Counted from the stretch's first letter, positions 25,372 through 35,741 are shown. The stretch is 64,000 bases of DNA from Lactobacillus amylovorus DSM 20531 (GCF_002706375.1 NZ_CP017706.1:682001-746000); one strand, 5' to 3'. The notes: a model not told the origin generated them from the letters alone. A program made the numbers and translations.

Positions 25372-25628
25372 TATTTATTCTTACCAAGATAACTCTTAAC
25401 AAGTTCTTCAATAATCTCGTCACGTTCGTGCTTAAGAATCAAGTTACGGGCATCATTGTGCCGTGGAATATAAGCAGGATCGCCGGAAAGTAAGTAACCT
25501 ACAATCTGGTTGATAGGATTATAGCCCTTTTCTTCAAGCGCATTGTAAACATCTTGCAGAGTATCATAAACATTTTTCCCCTTATTCTGGTTAAAGTCAA
25601 AATGCATAGTCTTATCTAGCGAACTCAT
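25371..25628 (-). CDS. ireB: IreB family regulatory phosphoprotein
   Basis: An 85-residue IreB (DUF965, UPF0297) protein; in Enterococcus it is phosphorylated by the PASTA kinase IreK and affects cephalosporin tolerance. The N-terminal [18 protein letters not shown] contains threonines of the type phosphorylated in that system; [20 protein letters not shown] is the conserved core. The start is ATG 25628 with AGGAGG upstream; the frame stays open 21 nt further but without a ribosome site. It lies 61 nt after alaS. Confidence 0.93.
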   Translation of the reverse strand: MSSLDKTMHFDFNQNKGKNVYDTLQDVYNALEEKGYNPINQIVGYLLSGDPAYIPRHNDARNLILKHERDEIIEELVKSYLGKNK

Positions 25629-25688
25629 ATTTATTCCTCCTGTCAACAATTTTACTTGAAAAAAAGCGTAAACACAATTAATTAATGC

Positions 25689-28328
25689 TTAGTTCTTAGA
25701 AATTTCGTCAATAACAGCTTTAATAGCGTCATTCAAACCTTCTGGTTTCTTACCACCGGCTTGAGCCATGTTTGGACGACCACCGCCGCCGCCACCAAAG
25801 ATTGGGGCAGCAATCTTGATCAAGTCGCCGGCTTTAAGACCCTTGTCTAATGCCTTTTGGTCCAAGCTGATGATCATGTTAGCCTTGCCATCGTTATTAG
25901 CAGCTAATACCAAAACATCTGACTTGTTGCCACTCCTCCAGTTGTCGGCAAGTTCACGCAAGTCATTCATGTTGTTTACATCTGCAATAGCTGAGATTAC
26001 AGTCAAATCGCCAGCTTGCTTTACATTGTCAAAGATTTGACCAGCCTTAGCTTGGTTGATCTTCTTAGTCAAAGCTTCAACTTGCTTTTGGCTATCGTGA
26101 AGGTCACTTTCAAGTGAGTCAATCTTATCAATAATGTTGTCTGGCTTAGTTGCCTTAACATATTCTTGAATGTTATCAAGCAAGCTTGAACGTTCTGCTA
26201 AGTATTCATAAGCCTTCTTTGAAGTTACGGCTTCAATTCTACGCATACCTGCACCAACAGCTGATTCAGAAGTGATCTTGAAAATACCGATTTGGTTAGT
26301 GTTGTCTACGTGAGTACCACCACAGAATTCAGATGAGAAGTCACCCATTTGTACGACACGAACCTTGTCACCGTACTTACCGTTGAACAATGCTAAGGCA
26401 CCCATCTTTTCACCTTCTTCAGGTGTAGTGATAGTAGTCTTAACTTGAATAGCTTCCCAAATCTTTTGGTTTACTAATTTTTCAACAGTCTTGATTTCAC
26501 GTTGAGTCATTGGTTCCAAAGCAGTGAAATCAAATCTCAAGTAATCAGGATCAACTAATGAACCTGCTTGGTGAGTGTGTTCACCCAATACTTGACGAAG
26601 GGCTGCGTGAAGAAGGTGGGTTGCTGAGTGAGAGTGACGAAGACCTTCACGACGTTCCTTATCAAGCTTCAATATGTATTCCTTACCCTTTTCTACAGGC
26701 AAAATAAGGTCAACGAAGTGTAAGTTTTGGTCGTTAGGAGCGTGTTGAACGTCAGTAACCTTAGCAACAAGTTCGCCATCTTGGCTATAAATGTTACCAT
26801 GATCGGCAACTTGACCACCACGTTCTGCGTAGAATGGAGTCTTATCAAATACTAAAGTTGCGTGTTCTCCATCAGCCTTGTCGACTAACTTATCGTCAAC
26901 AACGATATCAAGCAACTTAGCATGTGGTTCTTCGTAAGTATCACGTTCAAATACTGACTTGTCCTTAATGTTCATCAAGGTTACATCTTGACGACCCATT
27001 GATTGAAGGTCACCACGAGCTTTACGTGCACGTTCCTTTTGAGCTTCCATTTCAGCATCGAAGCCCTTCTTGTCAACCTTAAGGCCAGCATCTTGAGCTG
27101 ATTCAAAAGTTAATTCGTATGGGAAGCCGTAAGTATCGAACATCTTGAAGGCATCCTTACCTGAAATGGTCTTGTCCTTTGAGTTCTTAGCCTTGTCGAT
27201 TAAGTCGTCAAGCAAAGTCAAACCAGTATCAAGAGTTGATTGGAATCTTTCTTCTTCGTTTTGAATAACGTTTTCGATGAAGCCACGTTGATCCATTACT
27301 TCTGGGTAGTGACTTTCCATGATCTTACCTACAACTGGTACAAGCTTGTAAAGGAAGGCACCCCTAATACCCAAACGTTGACCGTTCAAGTCAGCACGAC
27401 GGATCAAACGACGTAAAACATAACCACGGCCTGAGTTTGATGGAAGAGCACCATCAGCAATAGCAAAACTTACAGCACGAACGTGGTCAGCAATAATCTT
27501 GAATGCAGTAGTGTCTTCTTTGTTTTCACCGTACTTCTTGCCATCAGTCATTTCTTCAGTTGCATGAATAATTGGCAAGAATAAGTCAGTTTCAAAGTTA
27601 GTTGGTGCATCTTGCAAAATTGAAAGTACACGTTCAAGACCCATACCAGTATCGATGTTCTTGTGTGGTTGATCAACGTACTTACCATTTGGCAAGTGGT
27701 TGTATTGTGAAAATACGATGTTCCAAATTTCAAGGTAACGAGCATTTTCACCACCAGGGAAGTTTTCTGGATCGTCTTCAGCAACATCGTTGTTTTCTTG
27801 ACCACGGTCGTAGAAGATTTCAGTATCAGGACCACATGGACCTTCACCAATATCCCAGAAGTTATCTTCAAGTTTTACAATGTGGTCTGCTGGCATACCA
27901 GCTTTTACCCAAACCTTGAATGAATCTTCATCTTTTGGATAAACAGTACAGTATAATTTATCCTTTGGTAAACCTAACCACTTAGGACTAGTTAAGAATT
28001 CCCATGCCCAAGGAATAGCTTCATCTCTGAAGTAGTCACCTACTGAGAAGTTACCAAGCATTTCAAAGAAAGTTTGGTGACGAGCAGTTTTACCAACGTT
28101 TTCAATATCGTTAGTTCTGATAGATTTTTGTGAAGAAGTAATTCTGCGGTTCTTTGGTACAACTGAACCATCGAAGTATTTCTTCATCGTAGCAACACCA
28201 GAGTTAATCCACAAAAGAGTTGGGTCATCTTGTGGAATAAGTGATGCACTAGGCATAATCATGTGACCATGTTCTTTGAAGAAGTCTAAGAACATTTGAC
28301 GAAACTCTGAACTATTTAGTTTCTTCAT
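25689..28328 (-). CDS. alaS: Alanyl-tRNA synthetase
   Basis: An 879-residue class II synthetase charging tRNA-Ala. N-terminal MKKLNSSEFRQMFLDFFKEH, motif 2/3 region with FFEMLGNFSVGDYF and GMGLERV (~240), the editing domain with HSHSATHLLHAALR and the zinc-binding histidines (HxxxH, later SSEFCGGTHVDNT), and a C-terminal C-Ala domain ending in a glycine-rich FGGGGGGRPNMAQAGG. The start is ATG 28328 with GGGAG upstream. The gene is controlled by an upstream T-box leader and leads the ireB-ruvX-DUF1292 operon. Confidence 0.97.
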   Translation of the reverse strand: MKKLNSSEFRQMFLDFFKEHGHMIMPSASLIPQDDPTLLWINSGVATMKKYFDGSVVPKNRRITSSQKSIRTNDIENVGKTARHQTFFEMLGNFSVGDYFRDEAIPWAWEFLTSPKWLGLPKDKLYCTVYPKDEDSFKVWVKAGMPADHIVKLEDNFWDIGEGPCGPDTEIFYDRGQENNDVAEDDPENFPGGENARYLEIWNIVFSQYNHLPNGKYVDQPHKNIDTGMGLERVLSILQDAPTNFETDLFLPIIHATEEMTDGKKYGENKEDTTAFKIIADHVRAVSFAIADGALPSNSGRGYVLRRLIRRADLNGQRLGIRGAFLYKLVPVVGKIMESHYPEVMDQRGFIENVIQNEEERFQSTLDTGLTLLDDLIDKAKNSKDKTISGKDAFKMFDTYGFPYELTFESAQDAGLKVDKKGFDAEMEAQKERARKARGDLQSMGRQDVTLMNIKDKSVFERDTYEEPHAKLLDIVVDDKLVDKADGEHATLVFDKTPFYAERGGQVADHGNIYSQDGELVAKVTDVQHAPNDQNLHFVDLILPVEKGKEYILKLDKERREGLRHSHSATHLLHAALRQVLGEHTHQAGSLVDPDYLRFDFTALEPMTQREIKTVEKLVNQKIWEAIQVKTTITTPEEGEKMGALALFNGKYGDKVRVVQMGDFSSEFCGGTHVDNTNQIGIFKITSESAVGAGMRRIEAVTSKKAYEYLAERSSLLDNIQEYVKATKPDNIIDKIDSLESDLHDSQKQVEALTKKINQAKAGQIFDNVKQAGDLTVISAIADVNNMNDLRELADNWRSGNKSDVLVLAANNDGKANMIISLDQKALDKGLKAGDLIKIAAPIFGGGGGGRPNMAQAGGKKPEGLNDAIKAVIDEISKN

Positions 28329-28344
28329 TAATAATTTCTCCCTA

Positions 28345-28540
28345 AAACAAATAAAAAACACCATTGCAGTTATTCAAGGACGCTCCACGCGCGGTACCAC
28401 CTTGATTGCAACAGTGTTTGTTACCTCTTAATATTCTTAATTATTAAACTTAAAGGAGCATTTCTTGACCATTATTAAACCTTCCCATCCTTCGGCTCTC
28501 TCTATGAAATAATTAATCAAAAAACATATCTTAAGCTGAA
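28345..28540 (-). promoter_or_regulatory. T-box riboswitch of alaS
   Basis: The T-box core AAGGTGGTACCGCG is at 28389-28402 (minus strand). Downstream, AACACTGTTGCA pairs with TGCAATGGTGTT and TCAAGG with CCTTGA to make a terminator ending in TTTTTT; the T-box would form the alternative antiterminator when uncharged tRNA-Ala binds. Upstream AGAGAG and a GCT triplet in AAATGCTCC are consistent with stem I and an alanine specifier; the exact specifier is not proven. Confidence 0.9.
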
Positions 28541-28568
28541 AATAATTGTACTACAAAATTAACGTATG

Positions 28569-29930
28569 TCAACGCCCTTGCTCTCTACGACGCTTTCTTT
28601 GTCGTTTAGCTTTCCTAATTTCATGACGTTGTTCAAGCTTGCGCTTTTGACGATTGTCTTCGGCAATTGCACGCTTGATCTTCTTCTTGTAGCCTGGCTT
28701 ACGCTTTCTCTTTTCTTTCTTAACATAGCCAACTAACTTGGTATCAAGCTTGCGGTTCTTGCTTTGACGATTTTCACGACTGCAGTAGTGCTTACGTGGT
28801 ACAAGTTCGCCATTCTTAATTTCGACAAAGTCAAAGTGAACACCCATCTTTTCAAGTTCTTCAATGCGGTTCATTTCTTCTTCACGAATCAAGGTAATAG
28901 CATGACCTGATAAACCATTTCGACCAGTTCTACCAATTCGGTGAATAACGAATTCAATATCACGTGGAATTTCGTAGTTAATGACCAAACTAACCCCATC
29001 GATATCTAGGCCACGAGCAGCTAAATCGCTGGCTACAACGTATTGATATTGACCTTGTTCAACCTGACGCAGAGTTCTTTTTCTTTCTCTTTCGGTAACT
29101 CCGCCGTGAATCTTGGCTACTTTTAAGCCTTGATCTTGCAAGTACTTGGTCAATTCATCAACAGTTTGTTTAGTATTGGCAAAGACTAAAGCCAAATATG
29201 GTTGGCCCATCGTAAGCAACTTGTACAAAACGCTCTTGCGGTTCTTAGAACCAATATCGATTAAGTCATTCTTAATCGTTGGTGCAATTACGCTTGGGTT
29301 ATCAATGACGATTTGGTCAGGGTGAGCCATGTATTTACGCAAAAAGTTAGACAACTTAACTGGAATTGTAGCTGAGAAGGCTGCAATTTGAACGTCCTTA
29401 GGCAATTTAGTGGCTACTTGATCGATATCTGCTAAAAAGCCCATGTCTAACGTCATATCAGCTTCATCGATGACAAAGGTCTTCACTTGATCTACTGCAA
29501 AAACTTTCTTTTGTACAAAGTCCAAAAGTCGACCAGGTGTCGCAATTACTAACTGTGGCGTATTATTTTGGTACTTTTCAAGTTGACGTTCTCTGTCAGT
29601 TCCGCCAGCCAAGTGAGCAATTGAAAAGTTCACCCCTGAAGCTTTTCTAAGTTCACGTGCTACTTGATAAAGTTGATCAGCTAATTCACGACTAGGCAAA
29701 GTAATAATTGCTTGCACAGTATGAGCAGCTTCATCAATTTCATTAAAAATTGGCACCAAATATGCATGTGTCTTACCTGATCCTGTAGCAGCTTGAACTA
29801 CTACGCTTAAATCAGAAAGCATTGCAGGAATAACCTTTTCCTGCACCTTAGTTGGCTTTTCAAAGTGAATCTTCTTTAAACCGGCTTGAACGGCAGGCTT
29901 AATTCTGGAATCTTCAAAAATATTATTCAT
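28569..29930 (-). CDS. DEAD-box RNA helicase (CshB-like)
   Basis: 453 residues. Helicase motifs in order: QAATGSGKTHAY (motif I, ~43), LPSRELA (Ia), TPGRLL (Ib), VIDEADM (II, DEAD, ~154), FSATIP (III), LVFANTK (IV), ASDLAARGLDIDGV (V) and HRIGRTGRNG (VI, ~334). A strongly basic Arg/Lys tail (~385-453) is expected to bind RNA. Members assist ribosome assembly and mRNA turnover, often in the cold. It overlaps the nrnA stop by 8 nt, so the two are coupled. Confidence 0.93.
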   Translation of the reverse strand: MNNIFEDSRIKPAVQAGLKKIHFEKPTKVQEKVIPAMLSDLSVVVQAATGSGKTHAYLVPIFNEIDEAAHTVQAIITLPSRELADQLYQVARELRKASGVNFSIAHLAGGTDRERQLEKYQNNTPQLVIATPGRLLDFVQKKVFAVDQVKTFVIDEADMTLDMGFLADIDQVATKLPKDVQIAAFSATIPVKLSNFLRKYMAHPDQIVIDNPSVIAPTIKNDLIDIGSKNRKSVLYKLLTMGQPYLALVFANTKQTVDELTKYLQDQGLKVAKIHGGVTERERKRTLRQVEQGQYQYVVASDLAARGLDIDGVSLVINYEIPRDIEFVIHRIGRTGRNGLSGHAITLIREEEMNRIEELEKMGVHFDFVEIKNGELVPRKHYCSRENRQSKNRKLDTKLVGYVKKEKRKRKPGYKKKIKRAIAEDNRQKRKLEQRHEIRKAKRQRKRRREQGR

Positions 29931-30879
29931 GATCTTCTTTATACTTCTTAGTTACTTCAACGACTTCCGCAAAGATTTGCTTTACTTCGTCCAAATCCTT
30001 GGCGTTGGCACCACTTGCAAGAGCATGGCCACCACCATCATGCTTAGCAGCAAGTTCATTAATAATTGGGCCCTTTGAACGGTAGTGTACACGGTAAGTG
30101 CCATCTGGCTTTTCTACAAAGACGTTCCAAGCCAAAACATCTTTAATGCGGCCTGGAGTTGATACTGCTACGTTAGATTGATCATCAGTTAACACTAACT
30201 TCTTAAGGTCGTCTTGAGTCAAAATAGTGTAAGCTGCACCAACTGGGTCAATTTCCATCTTGTCCATTGCAAGTGCTTGAAGCTTAGCTTCATCAAAGGT
30301 TACATCGGCAATGTTTCTAGCGATTTCAGTAATATCAATCCCAGTTGAAGCAAGTTGAGCAGCTACCTTAAAGGTGTGTTCTGAAGTTTCAGGGTACATA
30401 AAGCGGCCAGTGTCACCTACAATACCTGCGTAAAGTGGGTAAGCAATTTCCTTAGTAATCTTAAAATCTTCAGCGTTTAAGAAATCAACAATGATTTGGC
30501 AAGCTGCAGGAGCATCTGGATCAACGTAGCTCATGTCTGCGTATGGATCAACATCTGGGTGGTGGTCAATCTTAATCAAGAAATCACCCTTGTTGTAAAG
30601 CTTGTTAGAAATTCTTGGTGTATTGGCAGTATCAGTAGTGATTACCAAAGCACCTTCATAATCAGTAGCCTTAACTTGGTCCATGTGGTTGATCCAAGCA
30701 AGATCGCCTTCGTCGTTTTCACCAGCACAAAGCACACGCTTGTCTGGAAACTTTTCCATAATTGCACGAGCTAATCCAGCTTGTGAGCCAATTGCATCTG
30801 GGTCTGGACTAGTGTGACGGTGCAAGATAATAGTTGGATATTGTAAGATTTTTTCGTAAATGTCATCAAAACTACTCAT
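29923..30879 (-). CDS. nrnA: DHH/DHHA1 phosphoesterase NrnA (nanoRNase / pAp phosphatase)
   Basis: A 318-residue DHH-family enzyme that degrades 2-5-nt RNAs and dephosphorylates pAp. Motifs: HRHTSPDPDAIGSQAGLA (~20-37), VITTDTANTPR (~80), KIDHHPD (the DHH motif, ~107), YAGIVGDTGRFMYP (~154) and C-terminal GGGHALASGA of DHHA1 (~286). Length is typical. It overlaps the downstream helicase by 8 nt; dinB ends 60 nt upstream. Position in the zwf-dinB-nrnA-helicase block fits lactobacilli. Confidence 0.93.
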   Translation of the reverse strand: MSSFDDIYEKILQYPTIILHRHTSPDPDAIGSQAGLARAIMEKFPDKRVLCAGENDEGDLAWINHMDQVKATDYEGALVITTDTANTPRISNKLYNKGDFLIKIDHHPDVDPYADMSYVDPDAPAACQIIVDFLNAEDFKITKEIAYPLYAGIVGDTGRFMYPETSEHTFKVAAQLASTGIDITEIARNIADVTFDEAKLQALAMDKMEIDPVGAAYTILTQDDLKKLVLTDDQSNVAVSTPGRIKDVLAWNVFVEKPDGTYRVHYRSKGPIINELAAKHDGGGHALASGANAKDLDEVKQIFAEVVEVTKKYKEDHE

Positions 30880-30938
30880 TGTTTTTCCCTCGTCTTCTAA
30901 AAATATCTGTATCTAGTTTAACAGAAAAACGCGTCTGA

Positions 30939-32060
30939 TTAATAATCGAACAAATTAATTGCCTGATAATTTTCTTTTTTAAAGTCCGTCGCTGTTACGC
31001 CTAACAAACGAATACCATCTTCTAGAAAGCCATGTGTACTCTCAAATAATTCTCTAGCTACCTCATAAAAATCAAAACGATCGTCAGAGGGCTTTGCCAA
31101 TTTCCTCCGTTTCGTAACCGTATCAAAATTATTATTGCGGATTTTCAAAACAATCGTAGAAGCGTGAAAGTTGCGCTTTTTTAATTCTTTTTCTAAATAA
31201 TCACAATAAACGCGAATTCTGCTGAGAGCTTCATCTTGAGTGAAAATCGCTGGTTCATAGGTACGCTCGATGCCAATTGATTTTCGGTTGACCTCTGAAT
31301 CGGTCACTACCGGATTTAAATCGATGCCACGCGCATGTTGGGCCAAAATATAACCCATCTTTTTAAACTTATTAAGCAAAACCAGTACATCAACTTGCTG
31401 CAAATCGGCACCTGTATAAACACCCAGCTCATGCAATTGTTCCTGCGTTTTAGGGCCAATACCCGGAAACTTCTCGATTTTTTGCATCCCTAAAAATTGT
31501 TTAGCCTCACTTGGTAAAATCACGGTACGGCCAAACGGCTTGGCATATTCTGAGCCCATCTTGGCTAAAAATTTATTGTAGGAAACGCCAAAAGATGAAT
31601 TTAACCCTACTTCTTTTCTAATCCTTTTTTGTAAATCAAGCGCTAACTTAACAGTTGATTCCTCACCCAATTTATTATGAGTTACGTCAAGATACGCTTC
31701 ATCAAGTGCAACTGATTCTACTCTGTCAGTAATATCATGCATAAAAGAATGAATCTGAGCCGAAACGCTACGGTAAGTTTTAAAATCAGGTGCTACAAAA
31801 ACTAGCTTATCCTTGGGAACCAAACGCACAGCCTGAATACTAGCCATTGCTGAGTGGACCCCATATTTACGCGCAACATAATTACAAGTTGCCACTACGC
31901 CGTGCCCATTATTCTCACATGGATCTTGTCCTACAATCAGCGCTTTATCTTTATATTCTGGATGTCTTCTAGTTTCCACTGAAGCGTAAAAAGCATCCAT
32001 ATCCAGATGAATAATCCGGCGATGGATGTCATTTTGCGGTAATAAATTTTCTTTATTCAT
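30939..32060 (-). CDS. dinB: DNA polymerase IV (DinB)
   Basis: A 373-residue Y-family translesion polymerase. Catalytic segments: IIHLDMDAFYASVETRRHPE (~14-33, first metal aspartate), CNYVARKYGVHSAM, and VESVALDEAYLDVT with the DE pair (~117). HhH region KFPGIGPKTQEQL (~191). The start is ATG 32060 overlapping the zwf stop (ATGAATAA); the longer open frame into zwf is a shadow. It is translationally coupled to zwf, an odd pairing of pentose-phosphate and translesion synthesis but seen in lactobacilli. Confidence 0.95.
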   Translation of the reverse strand: MNKENLLPQNDIHRRIIHLDMDAFYASVETRRHPEYKDKALIVGQDPCENNGHGVVATCNYVARKYGVHSAMASIQAVRLVPKDKLVFVAPDFKTYRSVSAQIHSFMHDITDRVESVALDEAYLDVTHNKLGEESTVKLALDLQKRIRKEVGLNSSFGVSYNKFLAKMGSEYAKPFGRTVILPSEAKQFLGMQKIEKFPGIGPKTQEQLHELGVYTGADLQQVDVLVLLNKFKKMGYILAQHARGIDLNPVVTDSEVNRKSIGIERTYEPAIFTQDEALSRIRVYCDYLEKELKKRNFHASTIVLKIRNNNFDTVTKRRKLAKPSDDRFDFYEVARELFESTHGFLEDGIRLLGVTATDFKKENYQAINLFDY

Positions 32061-33504
32061 AAATCCAATGTTCAGTTGGTGATTCAAAGATATTGTCTGC
32101 TTCCTTTGGACCCATTCTGTATGGCAAGTATTGCGCAATTTCTGGATTGCCTGCTTCGTTTTCTTTTTGCCATGCATCTTCAACAGCATCAATGAATTCC
32201 CAGTAACGCTTCAATTCGCTCCAGTGAGTGAAGTTGGTTGAATCGTTAACAAATACATCATGAAGCAAACGTTCATAACCATCTGGCACCTTAGCCATTT
32301 CTTCCTTTGAAAAGGCGTAGGTTAAATCTTCACGACGAATACCTGGTTCGTCAATCTTCTTACCATTGATAGTGATATAAATCTTACTTTCAGGATCAAC
32401 TTCAATCGTAATGTTGTTTGAATGAGCTTGACCATATGGATTATTGATATGCTTTAAAACAATATCAATTCTGGTCTTCTTTTCCTTAAATTCCTTACCA
32501 GTTCTGAAGTAAATTGGCACGCCAGCAATTGGGCCACTTGTAAACTTAGTCTTACCAGCTACATAAGTTTCAGTAGTTGAATCAGGATCAACATTAGGTT
32601 CTTTCTTGTAAGCAAAAGTAGTATCGCTGCCTAAGTATTGGCCTCTTACAAAGTTCTTCTTAACTTCTTCTGGAGTTGGAATAATTAAACTCTTGAGCAA
32701 TTCTTGCTTAGCTTGGTGAACGCTGTCTGATGACAAGTCCTTAGGTTCTGGCATTGCAAGCAAAGTAATGATTTGGAAGATGTGGTTTTGAACCATATCA
32801 CGCAAAGCGCCTGAAGTATCGTAGTAACCACCACGTGCTTCTACACCTAAACGTTCTGCCAAAGTAATTTGAATATTCTTAATGTATTCGCCTGACCAGA
32901 TATTCTTAATCAATGGGTTGGTAAAGCGCATTGGCATAATATTTTGAATCATTTCCTTGCCTAAGTAGTGGTCGATTCTGAAAATATCATTTTCATCAAA
33001 TGAGGCGGTAATTTCTTTATTTAATTGTTCAGCTGAAACTAAATCATGACCAAATGGCTTTTCAACTACGATACGGTTAAAGCCGCTACCGGTTAAGTGT
33101 TGATCATTGATATGAGTGGCAATTGTACCAAAGAATCTTGGTGCCATAGCCATGTAAAATAGACAGTTGCCCTGAGCTGAGTAGCGATCATCAAGTTCTT
33201 GAGCCAATTTCTTCAAAGTTACATAGTGTTCAACATTAGTAACATCGTGAGATTGGTAATAGAAGTGACTAGCAAATGCCTTTACTTCGTTTTCATCTAC
33301 TTGATCATGAGTTTCGTGAATAGCATCTGAAACTTGTTCACGTAAATACTCATGTGACCATGGACGACGTGCAGTACCAATGACTGCAAAGTTGTCATGG
33401 ATCAAACCTTGTTCATATAAATTAAACAAGGATGGGTAAAGCTTACGGTGAGCTAAGTCACCACTACCACCAAAAATAATCATTATAACTGGGATATTTT
33501 TCAT
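32053..33504 (-). CDS. zwf: Glucose-6-phosphate 1-dehydrogenase
   Basis: A 483-residue G6PDH feeding glucose-6-phosphate into the oxidative pentose phosphate route and making NADPH. NADP site IIFGGSGDLAHRKLYP (~9-24), substrate site RIDHYLGKEMIQN (~178-190, catalytic histidine in HYLGK), and FRTGKEFKEKKT (~335). Length is typical. The stop overlaps the dinB start. A terminator from the yajC side lies upstream at 33577-33602, so zwf starts a new transcription unit. Confidence 0.96.
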   Translation of the reverse strand: MKNIPVIMIIFGGSGDLAHRKLYPSLFNLYEQGLIHDNFAVIGTARRPWSHEYLREQVSDAIHETHDQVDENEVKAFASHFYYQSHDVTNVEHYVTLKKLAQELDDRYSAQGNCLFYMAMAPRFFGTIATHINDQHLTGSGFNRIVVEKPFGHDLVSAEQLNKEITASFDENDIFRIDHYLGKEMIQNIMPMRFTNPLIKNIWSGEYIKNIQITLAERLGVEARGGYYDTSGALRDMVQNHIFQIITLLAMPEPKDLSSDSVHQAKQELLKSLIIPTPEEVKKNFVRGQYLGSDTTFAYKKEPNVDPDSTTETYVAGKTKFTSGPIAGVPIYFRTGKEFKEKKTRIDIVLKHINNPYGQAHSNNITIEVDPESKIYITINGKKIDEPGIRREDLTYAFSKEEMAKVPDGYERLLHDVFVNDSTNFTHWSELKRYWEFIDAVEDAWQKENEAGNPEIAQYLPYRMGPKEADNIFESPTEHWIYE

Positions 33505-33576
33505 AACTAAGTCCCTTTCTTTAATTCGTTATTTCATTCATATTCTATTTTACAACAACCAATTTTTAGGCAAAAT

Positions 33577-33602
33577 AAAAAGCGCGTTATTTTGCGCTTT
33601 TT
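33577..33602 (-). terminator. Terminator after yajC
   Basis: AAAAAGCGC / GCGCTTTTT with an 8-nt loop, 10 nt after the yajC stop on the minus strand. Confidence 0.88.
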
Positions 33603-33611
33603 GTTGGTCAA

Positions 33612-34028
33612 TTATTTATCTTCTTTTTTAGCTTCATCTGAAGAAGCAGGCTTAGCTGGTTCTGCTGGTTTAGCAGCTTCGGCTGGCTTTGCGGCTTCGG
33701 CTGGAGCTGCTGGCTTAGCAGCAGCTGGCAATACACGACGAATAGCCATTCTTTCGAAAGTTAAGTAAATGCCGTCTGCATCAACAACAACAGTCTTATC
33801 ACTGTTGATCTTGTCAATCTTTGCGTGCAAACCGTCTACTAAAATAACTTCGTCGCCCTTCTTCAACTTATCCATCATTTGCAATCTTTGTTGTTGTTGC
33901 TTCTTTTGTGGACGGATCATACCAAAGTAAGTAAAACCAATCAAAATAATGAATAAGATGATCATCATCCAGTTGTTGCCGGCAGCACCGCCAGCGTTTG
34001 CTAAAAATACAGTATTCAAATTTTTCAC
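33612..34028 (-). CDS. yajC: Preprotein translocase subunit YajC
   Basis: 138 residues, accessory subunit of the Sec translocon (SecDF-YajC). One transmembrane helix (~18-38) followed by FGMIRPQKKQQQQRLQMMDKLKKGDEVILVDGLHAKID, shown here only by its RPQKKQQQ and GDEVILVDGLHAKI parts. The C-terminal ~40 residues are an Ala/Pro/Lys repeat (AEAAKP units), a low-complexity tail common in Lactobacillus YajC. It lies 55 nt downstream of ruvB on the same strand. Confidence 0.93.
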   Translation of the reverse strand: MKNLNTVFLANAGGAAGNNWMMIILFIILIGFTYFGMIRPQKKQQQQRLQMMDKLKKGDEVILVDGLHAKIDKINSDKTVVVDADGIYLTFERMAIRRVLPAAAKPAAPAEAAKPAEAAKPAEPAKPASSDEAKKEDK

Positions 34029-34083
34029 CTCATAAAACTATTAAATTTTTCAATATAATATATCCATTATACAGAAAATTTTG

Positions 34084-35100
34084 CTATTTATCACCCGGAA
34101 TAGGCAAACCTAACTGTAAATATGCCTTATCGGTCACCATTCTGCCACGGGGCGTTAATAAAATAAAACCATGTTGAAGCAAATATGGTTCATAGAGTGA
34201 CTCAATCGTCTCCATATCCTCACCAATATTTGCGGCCAAAGTTCTAATACCAACAGGGCCACCATTATAGCCCTCAATCATGGTTCTTAACAATTTACGG
34301 TCAGTTTGATCTAGCCCTTCATCGTCAACCTGCAGCTGCTTTAATGCATTTTCGGTAGTGGCAAGCGAGATCGTCTTTTCGCCTTTTACTTCCGCAAAAT
34401 CACGTACACGCTTTAACAAGCGATTAGCTACACGGGGCGTTCCGCGTGAACGACGAGCTAGTTCATTCGCAGCCTCTGGCGCAATTGAAGTATGGAAAAC
34501 ATCGCTTGAACGTTGCACAATCTTTTCCAATTCGTCAACAGTGTAATACTGCATGTGCTCCACGATTCCAAAACGGTCACGCAAAGGAGCAGATAACTGT
34601 CCAGCAAGTGTCGTTGCCCCAATTAAAGTAAATGGTGGAAGCGGCACGTGAACTGCGTGCGTAGTTTGCCCTTCACCAATTACGATATCAATGTAGTAGT
34701 CCTCCATTGCGGAATAAAGGACTTCCTCAACCGGTTTAGCAAGACGATGAATTTCATCGATAAATAAGACATCGCCTGGATCAAGATCAGATAGCAATGC
34801 TACCAAATCGCCGGCTTTTTCAATTGCCGGGCCACTAGTACTCTTTAAGTTAACGCCCAATTCATTGGCAATTACAAAAGCTAATGTCGTCTTACCTAAA
34901 CCCGGTGGTCCATATAGCAAAACGTGATCTAATGCCTCATCACGTTGTTTTGCGGCTTTAATATAAATGGACATTTCTTTTTTAACACGCTCTTGGCCCA
35001 AATACTGGTCCAAAGTTTGCGGTCTCAAAGATAATTCCATTGCTTCTTCTTCAGAGCCTTCAACTTGTCCTGAAGTTACTGCATCATCTTTTTCTGCCAC
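34084..35100 (-). CDS. ruvB: Holliday junction DNA helicase RuvB
   Basis: About 338 residues, AAA+ motor of the RuvAB branch-migration complex. Walker [15 protein letters not shown] (~60), Walker [11 protein letters not shown] (~110), sensor [19 protein letters not shown] (~160-178) and a C-terminal winged helix with [17 protein letters not shown] 35100 is preferred because AAGGAA lies 9 nt upstream; a GTG 9 nt earlier is in frame but too close to it. It follows ruvA by about 50 nt. Confidence 0.95.
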   Translation of the reverse strand: MAEKDDAVTSGQVEGSEEEAMELSLRPQTLDQYLGQERVKKEMSIYIKAAKQRDEALDHVLLYGPPGLGKTTLAFVIANELGVNLKSTSGPAIEKAGDLVALLSDLDPGDVLFIDEIHRLAKPVEEVLYSAMEDYYIDIVIGEGQTTHAVHVPLPPFTLIGATTLAGQLSAPLRDRFGIVEHMQYYTVDELEKIVQRSSDVFHTSIAPEAANELARRSRGTPRVANRLLKRVRDFAEVKGEKTISLATTENALKQLQVDDEGLDQTDRKLLRTMIEGYNGGPVGIRTLAANIGEDMETIESLYEPYLLQHGFILLTPRGRMVTDKAYLQLGLPIPGDK

Positions 35101-35151
35101 CAGTTTCACTTCCTTATTAAAAATCCATTGCTTGTACTATTATAACAAGAA

Positions 35152-35739
35152 CTACTTCTTAAGCAGCAATGCTAAACCTTTTTTAATATATTGATCTGCT
35201 GTATCGGCATCGACCTCGATTAACTTAGGCGTAATACGGTCAACTTCTTTTTGGGTATAGCCCAAAGCAATTAATGCTAATAATGCATCATTTAATGCTG
35301 GAGAAATTTCTTCATCGTTATCCTTACGATCAAGACGAGCAACGTAGTCGCCTAACTTCCCCTTTAGATCAAGCACAATCTGTGAGGCGGTCTTTTTGCC
35401 CACACCAGGGAAGCGAGTTAAGTATTTAACTTCACCTTGTTCAATTGCTTCAGCTAAGGAATTGCTGTCTTCGGCTGCCATAATTGCCATGGCACTCTTA
35501 GGACCAATGCCGCTTACACTAAGCAACTTAAGGAAAAGTCCTTTGTCATCTTGACTCTGGAAACCATATAAAGTAATGCCGGTATCACGCACAACTTGTT
35601 CGATATAAACCTTGGCCTTTTGTCCTTGAGTATAAGCAAATGGCGTTGGACTATACACCTTATAGCCCACTCCGTTAACATCTACTACGATATAGCTTGG
35701 CGTAATGACGGAAATTATTCCTTCAAAATATTCATACAT
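35152..35739 (-). CDS. ruvA: Holliday junction DNA helicase subunit RuvA
   Basis: A 195-residue junction-binding subunit. Domain I (OB fold) is [21 protein letters not shown]; domain II has the two HhH motifs [16 protein letters not shown] (~67-82) and [16 protein letters not shown] (~106-121); domain III is the C-terminal RuvB-contact region with [15 protein letters not shown]. It lies between mutL (2-nt gap) and ruvB, making a mutS-mutL-ruvA-ruvB-yajC repair-led cluster. Confidence 0.95.
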   Translation of the reverse strand: MYEYFEGIISVITPSYIVVDVNGVGYKVYSPTPFAYTQGQKAKVYIEQVVRDTGITLYGFQSQDDKGLFLKLLSVSGIGPKSAMAIMAAEDSNSLAEAIEQGEVKYLTRFPGVGKKTASQIVLDLKGKLGDYVARLDRKDNDEEISPALNDALLALIALGYTQKEVDRITPKLIEVDADTADQYIKKGLALLLKK

Positions 35740-35741
35740 TA

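Noticed and set aside
27548..27919. Overlapping ~105-residue ORFs within alaS on both strands
   Set aside because: Shadows of the conserved alaS frame.
33612..33760. Direct repeats near the end of yajC (GCTGGCTTAGCAG-like units)
   Set aside because: They encode the Ala/Pro/Lys tail of YajC, so they are coding repeats and not a CRISPR or mobile element.
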